From Apostichopus japonicus (taxonomy: Eukaryota > Echinodermata > Holothuroidea > Aspidochirotida > Stichopodidae): 64,000 bases of DNA. The position numbers and the translations under genes were made by a program. The notes under the pieces are model-generated. The model did not search any database, had not been told where the DNA came from, and worked only from the letters and a program-made list of their open reading frames with translations. This document shows, one piece after another, positions 12,230 through 38,124 of the stretch. The DNA is taken from the NCBI RefSeq assembly GCF_037975245.1, contig NC_092582.1, positions 17,448,577 through 17,512,576 of the forward strand, read 5' to 3'. How positions within the stretch are numbered: the stretch's first letter is position 1; the number at the start of each line of letters is the position of its first letter.

Positions 12230-12545
12230 CTCTCTTCCCCTCCTTTTTTCTCCACACTTTTCTGTCTTTGTCCCTCTCCAGTTTATTCCCTACCCTGTTC
12301 CTTTAATCCTCTCTTTGTCCTTCCACTGTTTATCTCATACCTCTCCTCTTTCCCTGTTGCTTTCTTCTCACCATCCATTGTTTACTTATAATCCCCTTTC
12401 ATCTTTCTCATTGTGTTCACCGTGCTCATCTGTGCGTGTTTTTGTCCCTTCTGTTACTGTACTTGTCATTTAGCCTCTGAAGATCCTGCTAGGATCGAAA
12501 CGTCAGGCCAACTTACTTTTACACATACTAATAGGTTGAACAGCA
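12230..12545 (+). repeat. Pyrimidine-rich dispersed repeat (possible retroelement 3' end)
   Basis: A 250-base CT-rich stretch ends with GAAGATCCTGCTAGGATCGA, AACGTCAGGCC and AACTTACTTT. A partial reverse copy lies at 57,400-57,480 in Munc18 intron 4. The hairpin-like GATCCTGCTAGGATC next to GAAACGTC resembles 3' ends of Penelope-like or other retroelements, but no coding part is attached here. Confidence 0.5.
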
Positions 12546-14156
12546 TTGTCTAAATGTTTATGTTGGATAAAAGACAGTAGCGTCATCAGCGAAAACATAA
12601 TCAAGGAAGCCGTAGGAGAAGACTTATAAAATTCATATATATAGTAAACAGTAATGGCCTTAAAACGGACCCAACACCAAAATTTGTGCAAGTAACACGT
12701 GATATAATTATTCAACACAGAGTGATTTACGATCATGAGGTAACTCTAACATATGAGTACTTTGCAATGAGTAGTATAGGAAACAAAACAAAATACATTT
12801 TGGTATACCTTCGTAGATAAAACTTGAAACTTCTTTTTTTTTTCCCATTGGTAGCCTGGCTGACAAAGACTTGGCAACTGTAGAAAAAACATTAAACATT
12901 ATTAGTAATTGTATGCGGACCCTCTGCGAGAACATCATTAAAAACAAAAGGCTTTACATGATTAGTTTGCTCACGTTTACTTGAGAATACTGTTGATTAC
13001 CGTAATTCCACAGTTTAGCACTATCGTCCTTGTTAAAGTCAATGAGATAGCTATAGTAGCATTTTTTTGGCCAGCTGTCTTATAACATTTGTTGCAAATT
13101 TTCATAATTGGAAAAATCAGATTTGCGATCAAATGATAGAATGAATGAATGATTTGCCTGTATTGTTTTATAGAGTTCATATTTATGTTTAATAGAAACA
13201 ACGATGGCAGTTGTAATCCATATTGATTTTGATTGTTTGTTTTATCGGTTTAACTTTGGTGACCGAACATGACCTGTTGAAGCTGTGAAGGAAAACTTGC
13301 CAATTTTTGGGGGGCGTAAGCAATATCTACATCATCATTTAAGAACACTATAGACCAGTCAGCAGTTGCAATCTCTCTGACAAATAATTGTTTTTGTCAA
13401 TGTTATTAATACTGAGTATAGGTTTCACTTGTAACTCACTTAGGCTATCGATAGTATTAACAAAGGATTGCATTGTCATGATGTTGATCCATTGTTCCAC
13501 GTTGTAGTTTACATGATTCTGACGAAGATCAATGTTAATAATCCCTTGCTAAATCTTCTTGGACCTCTGCGGTCCGAATTCCTTTAATCTTTCAATGTCA
13601 CTTTTAAAATATTTGTCGTATATTTCAAAGGCTTTTAAACTAAATTTTGAGGACATGAAATATTATGAAATTCAAATTTATTTATTTTTATGAAATATAC
13701 GTGGGTAAAATGGGGCCCGGTAAGCAAATTTTCGGCAGCCCCAACGAGGTTTTCAAACCCCTATCATTCATGAGGCACTCGGAAACTTATAAAAAAAAAA
13801 CCTGAGTAATGATAATCTCCACATATAAATCTGTCTGAGCCTCGTTCGTTAGTCCCCAAATTTAGGGTCTCGACCGTTTATTCACCAATCATTAACAGGC
13901 AGTCTAAAACCCTCGATTCCTTAAATTTGAGGGCTAACAACTTTTGGTGTTAAATTGTCTGCGTACAGAGGAAAGTGACCACACTGCATTATAGAACAAT
14001 GAGTATTTGTGAAAGATCGGTAAACAGCCGATAGAAATATTTATCATGACTTGTTATGAGGTATTTTCCATTTGAGGCTATAACAGTTAGTCCTGACTAT
14101 GTTAGTATCCTATACTCGAGATCCGTCTAAAAATGTTCCACCTACCATTTCACCTA
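12546..14156. other. Downstream flank of FMO gene
   Basis: No gene recognised. The FMO 3' untranslated region must lie in the right-hand part. On the minus strand an AATAAA hexamer occurs at 13,877-13,882, about 275 bases after the stop codon, and is a candidate polyadenylation signal. Further AATAAA words lie near 13,680. Confidence 0.35.
13877..13882 (-). terminator. Candidate polyadenylation signal of FMO gene
   Basis: Minus-strand AATAAA (TTTATT on the plus strand), roughly 275 bases past the FMO stop. The choice is by position only; other hexamers exist further on. Confidence 0.3.
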
Positions 14157-30289
<16,133 letters not shown>

Positions 30290-30479
30290 CTGAAAGGGTA
30301 AAAACAAAAAAAGACGGACAGTTAGTAATATCTGTAGTATAATCATGTTAAATACATTAGTAACAATGAAGTGTCGGTTTAAATTTAACCAATATAGCCT
30401 ATACTGTAATATATCAACCACAGCAGTTAATTTTACGACGCTTAAGCGAACGCAAATGTAGGAGAAACCCGCAAGGGCA

Positions 30480-30715
30480 TATGGGTTACAACATACACGT
30501 TGGGTGGCTTCCAATGCAACATTTTATCTCAAATTTAGAGCCTTTAGAATTTAGAAAGTCATTTCAGGTGGGAAAACCGTGGATTGCTCTTGGGATGAAA
30601 AACCCACCTTACTATGACCTGGCCGCAAATCGAACCCCGAACCTCCCGATTGCTATCATTGCTTCAAATGTCACCGCCTTTATCCACTCGGCTACAGCAC
30701 CGGTTATATAATCAT
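30480..30715 (-). repeat. tRNA-derived SINE (Leu/Ser-like head)
   Basis: Minus strand reads TGCTGTAGCCGAGTGGATAA (box A) and GGTTCGGGGTTCGATTTGC (box B), with a long insert between, as in class II tRNAs. A non-tRNA tail follows. It is unlike the SINE at 28,195. It lies in the FMO 5' intron. The 3' acceptor side does not complete a tRNA, so it is a SINE and not a tRNA gene. Confidence 0.6.
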
Positions 30716-31417
30716 CGTTATAATAAATATGCAGTTGTCAACATTATCATACAGTTAAATAATACTGTATTCTACACAGAAGTACATGGTTTGGTAAGAA
30801 ACGGCAGTATCAAACGGGAGAGGGAAACATATTAGGTCAGGATCGGAGTTTATTCTTCACAAAACAAGTATTAAATCTGCATGAAGATGCGTCGGTCGGT
30901 TTAACCACGGCCACATGCAGTGCATGGGTATTTCTTTATTTCATGGATACGAAACCTGCAACTTGGTATGTGTGAAAATGGACAGAAGGTGTCACCCGAT
31001 GAAGGGATGGACATTCTGTTACGGTGGGCGAGAAGCAAGACCCTATATATGTTGATCAATTATTGTTATAGTTAGTCAGTCATATTGTAAATATATTTCA
31101 GTGCAATGCTCGCTTTGAGATGGAGAGTCAATTAAAGATGACATGAGGTTATAGGATGTATACAAATTTGTCAAATCCACCGCCCCCACCCCATCCCACC
31201 TCCCCCTACCTTTTCACTTCTATTAAGCCCGCCGCACACTGCCCCAGCTGGTCACAACTGATCGATATCTGGGACAATTTTAAGTCGCGTCCGCTTTAGT
31301 CGATTAGCAGTCGACATTATAGTAATTTTTGCATGCATATTAGCGTCAACTGTCAACAACAAAAAGTTCATGAGAATGTTATTCATGTAAATAAATCATC
31401 TTGCTAATATGGACACT
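30716..31417. other. FMO upstream intron, no feature
   Basis: No element ends or coding signs were recognised. Confidence 0.4.
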
Positions 31418-31423
31418 GGTACA

Positions 31424-31796
<373 letters not shown>

Positions 31797-32095
31797 ATGG
31801 AGGTAAACGACAGAGGCAAATTAATATACCAGTTTCAAAGCGCTTTACAGACGTTATATTACCCAGGTCAATGATAACTTTATTCAGAGACAATCCGTCT
31901 AGACGGCTGCAGTTATATACTGCACCCAATGACAAATTACCACGCAGGTAACCAATTAACCTCTGGGTGAAGAGAGGCAATGAAGATAAAGCATGTTGCT
32001 CAAGGACACAAACAACGTAATGAACTAGGCAAGAATAGAACCAGCAATCCATGAATCACAAGTCCGAATGCTTGGCCAATTGTTCACCACGCCTT
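31797..32095 (-). repeat. SINE with TTGTGTCCTTG core
   Basis: Minus strand starts at about 32,095 with GGCGTGGTGAACAATTGG, has a degenerate box B (GGTTCTATTCTTGCC), then TTTGTGTCCTTGAGCAA and TCATTGCCTCTCTTCACCC. It ends ATTTGCCTCTGTCGTTTACC next to the TA array. The core is shared with the SINE at 58,074-58,425. Confidence 0.7.
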
Positions 32096-32762
32096 TAAAA
32101 GCATTTTGCTGTTATAACCCCATCAGGTTCAGCGTTCCCACCCAGGTTCTTCGTCTGTAATGGGGTCTCTTATCTGCACCGACTACTATAACTACTGGCT
32201 AGTCCGAGATAACAACACAAACAAACAGAATTACACCAAAAGCATACATGGCTATATGGCGATTGATGTTTTCGTGATTAGATAGGCAGAGAAGGAAAAG
32301 AAAATGTAAAGCAATAAAGAACAACAAATGTTAACTCTTCATCATAAAATATTAAACTATTAAACCAAAATTAATCCCATCCATGTCCGGACGTAACACA
32401 AGAAGGGGATAGGGGGCTCACTCTCTCTCTCTCTCTCTCGACCCGCTCGGCCGTCTGTCCGGTCCGGGGCACATCATGGCCTGATTGGGAGGGGCATGTT
32501 ACGACCAGGGTGTCAGTCACGCCCACCCAAACCCAAAATCCTGTATAGAAATTATGGAGTAATTTCTAATGGTGATGTCTCCGACATCCCATAATAATAA
32601 TTGACGACTGAGGGCTATCAAGTGAGTGGCATAGATCACTGGTCAACTAATATGTGCAGCCAGGGCACAGTCCCTAGAACAATACAACTTCCTGCCCAGC
32701 CCAAATATATCTTTAATGCCTCTAAACATGTTTCAAAACTTACCTGGAAATACTAATTCTGT
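32096..32762. other. FMO upstream region with (CT)n
   Basis: A (CT)n run lies at about 32,420-32,439. The remainder shows no gene or element boundary. Confidence 0.5.
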
Positions 32763-32905
32763 TTTGGTGACATATTTTGCCTTTCTCTAGAGATCAAACA
32801 TGATGCTAACCAACTCGAAATCATTTGTGATTCCTAAAGCGGGATCTCGAAAAGAGATATGTTGAACAGACTTTATGTGAATGAAATGGAGGTAAACGAC
32901 AAGGT
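32763..32905 (-). repeat. Dispersed repeat ending in a TA tract, copy 2
   Basis: About 90% identical to 5155-5310 by eye, in the same orientation, and likewise followed by (TA)n (32,906-33,024). Confidence 0.7.
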
Positions 32906-32906
32906 T

Positions 32907-32952
<46 letters not shown>

Positions 32953-32970
32953 TGTATATATATATATGTT

Positions 32971-33004
<34 letters not shown>

Positions 33005-33024
33005 TGTATATATATATATATATA
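32906..33024. repeat. (TA)n with TGTTTG interruptions
   Basis: TA array interrupted three times by GTTTG, which gives it a higher-order periodic look. Confidence 0.9.
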
Positions 33025-33027
33025 AAT

Positions 33028-33252
33028 ATTCATAATTTATGATTTATAACATATATAGATTTATAATTACAGAGAGGAATGTCGTGTGATTTATAACTTT
33101 CATAAAATCAAAAGTGCGTCAATACAATCAGGCGACAGTACATTTAACCATGTAGTGTACAGTAAATTACAATTTTAATTACGGTAAATACTATTAAAAT
33201 CTCTCTGTAATTATAAATCTATATATGTTATAAATCATAAACTATAAATACA

Positions 33253-33312
<60 letters not shown>

Positions 33313-33354
33313 TATATATATATAAATATAGATATATATAAATATAGATATATA

Positions 33355-33392
<38 letters not shown>

Positions 33393-33455
33393 TATATTCA
33401 TGTATTTATAGTTTATGATTTATAACATATATAGATTTATAATTACAGAGAGATT
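33028..33455. repeat. Alternating inverted arms around a TA array
   Basis: Three related ~55-base arms lie at about 33,030-33,075 (plus), 33,202-33,262 (minus) and 33,395-33,452 (plus), all containing TATAACATATATAGATTTAT then AATTACAGAGAG or its complement. The last two form an apparently perfect 58-base inverted repeat across a TA array. The first two bracket a unique segment like the ends of a MITE. Confidence 0.8.
33073..33182 (+). repeat. Direct repeat, copy 1
   Basis: GAGGAATGTCGTGTGATTTA through CAATACAATCAGGCGACAG-like words to AAATTACAATTTTAATT. It recurs at 34,122-34,230 with one or two mismatches. Confidence 0.8.
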
Positions 33456-33910
33456 TTAAATTGGTGCCAGTGATGACCAGATCGTTATTAAAATACTTCT
33501 TGAAGTTTCGACTTGGGTGGCCATAAATGAACTATTCTGACATATTCTAATGAAAAATATATGACAATGTGTATAGATGATACACTATACGGTTATGTAA
33601 GTCAAAGCTATATTCAAACATTTGTGATTGCCGAAATTATACTTCACGCACGTTTCATTTAACACAAAGTAAATGTCTGCACATGAAAGACGCACGGTCG
33701 TCCATTGATTTGAAGGGGAAAAAAACACTCTGGACGTAAATGATATCCATCACTCGCATTTTCTCGTAAAATAACACAGTATCTACAGATTTAATACTTT
33801 TAACTAATAACTTTTAAAACTTCGAAGTACATAGTACTCACATCCATATACGACGGGAAGGGGTGGTGATGGGGATTCAAACGAAAAAAAACTTCATGCC
33901 TAAAAGTTAC
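33456..33910. other. FMO upstream region, no feature
   Basis: Nothing recognised. Confidence 0.4.
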
Positions 33911-34090
33911 CTGGTTCTTCTTTACGGTTGAAGTCTTCTTCTCGATGGTGATCGTTGGAGAGCTGAGCCAATGATGTGAGGAAAGTGAAAGGCACTCTAC
34001 TACATATCTGTCGATAAGAAGTCATGAACTGGTTGCACAACGACTGTCTATAGCAAGAGGCACATGCATCGTATCATAATGCAGCTGTCT
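33911..34090 (-). promoter_or_regulatory. Candidate non-coding first exon of FMO
   Basis: The FMO coding exon 1 has a strong acceptor just upstream of its 5' UTR, so an upstream exon is expected. On the minus strand GAAGAAGAACCAG followed by GTAACT at 33,910 is a plausible donor, and the sequence before it is less AT-rich than its surroundings. The upstream limit (transcription start) is a guess. The nearest candidate was chosen by eye. Confidence 0.3.
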
Positions 34091-34121
34091 GGTCGATTTG
34101 ATCTTTGAACTCAGCTAGGTA

Positions 34122-34230
34122 GAGGAATGTCGTGTGATTTATAACTTTCATAAAATCAAAATTGCGTCAATACAATCAGGCGACAGTACATTTAACCATG
34201 TAGTGTACAGTAAATTACAATTTTAATTTT
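34122..34230 (+). repeat. Direct repeat, copy 2
   Basis: Nearly identical to 33,073-33,182. It is followed by a short TA run into which the hAT-like element at 34,277 inserted. Confidence 0.8.
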
Positions 34231-34237
34231 GGTATTG

Positions 34238-34279
<42 letters not shown>

Positions 34280-34951
34280 GCGCGTATCCAGGATTTTCTA
34301 ACTACTTCGAATTACTATCTAAGCGGAGCGCCACCATCGGTTGGCGCGGAGCGTACAAGAAAATGTCTGGTTTTGATACTCCCCAGATCACCGGAAATGG
34401 CACTTCTCGGGCTTGAAAATGACCAACCAGATGTACACTTTTGCCTGAGAACCGCAGTATTTCCCAAAAGTTTTTTTCCATCCATAACCTTTTTGAAGAT
34501 TGTCACCAGTCACACATCATGTTCGACCTCATCGCATGTCCTATGGATCATTGCTTTTGTAGGTGATTCTACGTCACGGCCCACAATATCCGAAAGCCCC
34601 ACTTTTCAAGGTTTTAAGCCCATTATTTGTTGAGAATTTGAAAATTCACATTTCTCGTGAATAAAATCACTTAAGAACATACCCATAATGTTGCACAAAA
34701 TTCAATCTATGGACAACCAATATAAAAAAAAAACCTCCTTGAACCCCTAACAGACAGGTCAAAGTTGCACGAGTAGAGGAAAGTATGATGAAGAATGTTG
34801 GTGAGGAAATTTTGGAAAATTCAGACACAGTTAATTTATTGGTGTAGAAATATTAAAACCTCTTATAACGGCTATTATAAAACTGCGTTGAAGGAAATGA
34901 AAGATAGCAGATATTTCCGATATCAGGTATATCGAAACCGAACACTACACA

Positions 34952-35393
34952 CATAGGCGTAGGTCCCGTAGGAGGCGGGGGCTGCAGCCCCCCCCCCCCC
35001 CGCAACCAAATTTTCCCCATTTTTTTCTGGCACCTACTGAAAGAAAAATAAATAGCAATGAATAGCTTAAAAATGATCTCCTTGGTAATTAAAATAAAGT
35101 TCTAAGCTTGGCCGATATTACTACTGTAAAAAGAGAGTTTTGACATAAATGGATCTGTATGGTTTTTCTCCATCTACATAAGACATTTGGTTGTTTACAT
35201 TAGCATCCGGCGGTTTACTGTGCAACTTTCACGGACCGTACGGTAAACGATGGCATGCGATGTAATGACCGATGCTTGCTTATATGATATTGGCATCGAT
35301 ATGTTGAACGCGCGCTTCGTGCGCGAAAAATTTTGGCTTTTTTTCGGGCAAGTCATTACAGCCCCCAAATCCAATTGGGCTCCTACGCCTTTG
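34952..35393. mobile_element. Nested 442-bp hAT-like MITE
   Basis: It starts CATAGGCGTAGG and ends CCTACGCCTTTG, giving inverted ends with one mismatch. ACTACACA at 34,944-34,951 and at 35,394-35,401 is a perfect 8-bp target-site duplication. It is inserted inside the larger element and is therefore younger. Confidence 0.9.
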
Positions 35394-36056
35394 ACTACAC
35401 ACATAGACAGTTTTGGGGGCTGTTCATCCTGGAACATGCATTTCAATGCTCACTGATATGATGTTATATCTGCTCTTTGCTTTACAAATTCGAAAAGGCG
35501 TGTAGCGAGTAATTGCCAAGGGAGGGGCGAAGCCTGTAGGCAAACTATCTAAGCGAAGCGCCACCATAAGTTGGCGCGAAGCGTACAATAAAATTTTTGG
35601 CCGAAAATGCCTCCCAGATCGCTGGAAATGACACTTCCCAGGCCTTGTAAGTTGCATCTAAGCATTGTCTATTTTGAAATTACTAGCGATGTTATAAAGA
35701 AAATTTGCTCGGGGGGGGCGGTCGCCCCTTCCCGTAATGCGTCATGTTCCCCGACGACTCGGTCGAGTTCAAGACCAGCCACAGTTGGTTCCATATAGCA
35801 CAATTGTACAATTGTTTAAGGCGTCCATACACACACACACGCGTTATGATAGACCATATATAGTATTTATATAGATACATTAGTGAGAGAGGAAAAATGG
35901 AAACGTCAAAAATGGAGTTGTCGGTGTAAGGGGTAGGGTAAGCCGCACACCCCCTCCGTAATCCTTGATCTGTCACTGGCTACCCTGTGTATATAGTAGG
36001 GATCAGCGCTTTAACTATGACTGTTCCTCTTTCTCTTCCCGAGGTCTTGGCTATCT

Positions 36057-36182
36057 TCTACTCCCCCCCCCCCCTTTTCTCCTTTTTTTTTCTTTTTCTT
36101 TTCCCTTCCTTCCTCTCCTCCTTTTCTTTTTCCCCCCTCCTTTTCCCTTTTTTCTTCTCTTTTTTTCTCTCCTCTTTTCCTT
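36057..36182. repeat. Polypyrimidine tract
   Basis: Over 120 bases of almost only C and T on the plus strand. The K/E/R-rich minus frames and the F/P/S-rich plus frames here are composition artefacts. Confidence 0.85.
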
Positions 36183-36228
36183 ACCCGGGGGGCGCGCGCC
36201 CCCAACGCCCCCCCTGGATACGCGCCTG

Positions 36229-36246
36229 ATATATATATATATATAG

Positions 36247-36302
<56 letters not shown>

Positions 36303-36304
36303 CA
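36229..36304. repeat. (TA)n microsatellite
   Basis: Continuation of the TA array split by the hAT-like insertion (left part 34,243-34,276). Confidence 0.9.
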
Positions 36305-36424
36305 TACAAACAGAAATCTATAATGGTAACATTATACCGTCGTAATTTCGACTTTTGAGCGTCCTTCGTGTAAAATTTAAACACAATAATTGTCAATGCA
36401 TGCAAGCTAAGGAATTCATTAGAT

Positions 36425-36672
36425 ATGAGCCCTTAGTATAGAAGAGCATTATATACAGTTATCAGCATTAACTCAATTAGCTGAGATGAGATCTTAATAT
36501 AACAATATTTTATCACTTATTAAATTGTTGAAAATCTACTGTGCTAATTTACAAGCGTTTGTACCGTCTTATCATTTATTCAGATAACTTGATTATCCTT
36601 TAACTATACCCTCCCGGTCCCACCCATCCTCACCCCACCCCACCCCTAAGAAGAGGATTGATTGTACGTATA
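36425..36672 (-). repeat. Inverted dispersed repeat, copy 2
   Basis: Reverse complement relative of 29,440-29,680, about 7 kb away. It shares TTAACTCAATTAGCTGAGAT, CCCACCCATCCTCACCCCA and AAGAGGATTGATTGTACGTA. Confidence 0.75.
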
Positions 36673-37283
36673 TAGGAATATGTGATAGGATTAGTGTACC
36701 GGTGTAACTATAGAAATCACTGAAAATCAATAAACTGTGGCTTGTTCTGACCAGCAACATTTGTACGGTAAACTACACGTTACCATGATTATTTACACAT
36801 GTGGTTAGACTTACACGGGTTTCTTAATAATAAAGATATATTCCGATTGTCAAAGAAGACCAACATTCAATATGTGATACAGCTATAGAAGGTATATAAC
36901 AACAAGATAAAATAAGGTAAATAGTTTGAGTCCATGCATTAATGAAAATTTCTCCGATATAGCTGATGAATGATTTAATATCAGTATGAACATGATGCAG
37001 AGCTGTATATACCGGAATAGCCCCCTCCCATCACATTCCCCGAAGAAAAAGCACTGTGAGTCATTTTCCCAATAATTTGTGGTTTTACTTACGTGAAGTA
37101 TATAGTAGGTTTAATTTTGTTATATAATATCTCTAACAATCGCTACTTTTCTTAAATTTGTTGAGTTACATAACTTTGTTGGCACCTGCAAGTATCTTCA
37201 TTTTGTCTATGAGGTAAAAGTATTCTTCTTCTCCTGTAGCGATTTTGAAGCGCATTGTTAACAATCCCTTCCCCCCCCCCCCC
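36673..37283. other. Intergenic stretch before BEL element
   Basis: No feature apart from a poly-C run (37,271-37,283), into which the LTR element inserted. Confidence 0.5.
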
Positions 37284-38107
37284 TGTAGCGGCTCCAGATT
37301 TTTGTATAGCGCCACCAAATCGTTTTGTGAGAGAAAGTAAAAGAAACAAAAAGTCACGCAAAAAAAATCTTAAAGTTACTCCATAATTACACATCCATTT
37401 AGCTTGTTTCCAGGGTTGCCGAACAGTTGGTGAGTTATTCAGGTTTCCTACCTTCTATCCTCTAAACCATAAGCATAATTATTTCTATCTTTCATTCTTA
37501 AGCATGGATTCAGACACTTAGTTATTGGGTAGTGTCTGCAAGCATCTCGTTCTGTATGCTACATAGTATGTTTACACGTGGGCCAATCCACCGTTCTCTG
37601 CTAAGTTAAAACGTAGGTTCTCCTGTAATTCTATTAAGTAATTCGTTTCTTTATGCGAGTCATATGTATTCATATTTGTGAAAGGTTATTTCATGGTTGT
37701 TGTGTACCCTTGGGTTATATAGATTTCTGTACTTAGTGTGCCCTACGGCGTTTGTAGAGATCGTTTCATTGTAGGTTGTAGTATCACCCGCGGCACCGCA
37801 GCTCGTTGTTGTGTGGTCTCGGCCATTATGTGTTGCCTAGTCACGTCCATTTATCTCCCCAGAAGAGGGCGCTATTTTAGAACTATTGCTAGCCTAGCCA
37901 TACTTAAAGAGGCAGTGCTGGTAAAGCCTTTACTTTGTATTACCCTTCCTATATTAAGCTTTGTTATTTTCAATTTTTATTATTGTTTTTTCCAGTAAAC
38001 CGCTGATCAGAAAATAAAAAGTCAAAGACGAGAAACTATTTCCGGAAGTCCTTTCTTGTGATTGGCGCGTTTTTAACCGCGACCCATGTAGTTAATAAGA
38101 GGCTACA
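37284..38107 (+). repeat. 5' LTR of BEL/Pao element
   Basis: Starts TGTAGCGGCTCCAG and ends AAGAGGCTACA. It should carry the promoter; a TATATAG word lies at about 37,716. An 86-codon frame inside recurs in the 3' LTR and is not a separate gene. Confidence 0.95.
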
Positions 38108-38124
38108 TAAGTTTACAACTTGCT

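Larger units (their letters stand above)
34277..36228. mobile_element. 1.95-kb hAT-like non-autonomous element
   Basis: The ends are CAGGCGCGTATCCAGG and CCTGGATACGCGCCTG, perfect 16-base terminal inverted repeats. It is inserted in a TA array, which hides the exact target duplication. It contains the CTATCTAAGCGGAGCGCC motif near its left end (34,315) and a variant at 35,547. A second element (34,952-35,393) is nested inside. The right end has a 120-base polypyrimidine tract. No transposase domain is recognisable. Confidence 0.85.

Noticed and set aside
30630-30710. Leu/Ser-like tRNA gene on the minus strand
   Set aside because: No matching 3' acceptor strand, and a SINE-like tail continues beyond box B.
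36011-36305. Lys/Glu/Gly-rich small protein
   Set aside because: Composition artefact of a polypyrimidine tract in a transposon end.
37738-37998. 86-codon frame present twice (37,738 and 44,012)
   Set aside because: It lies inside the two LTRs of the BEL element and is duplicated only because the LTRs are.
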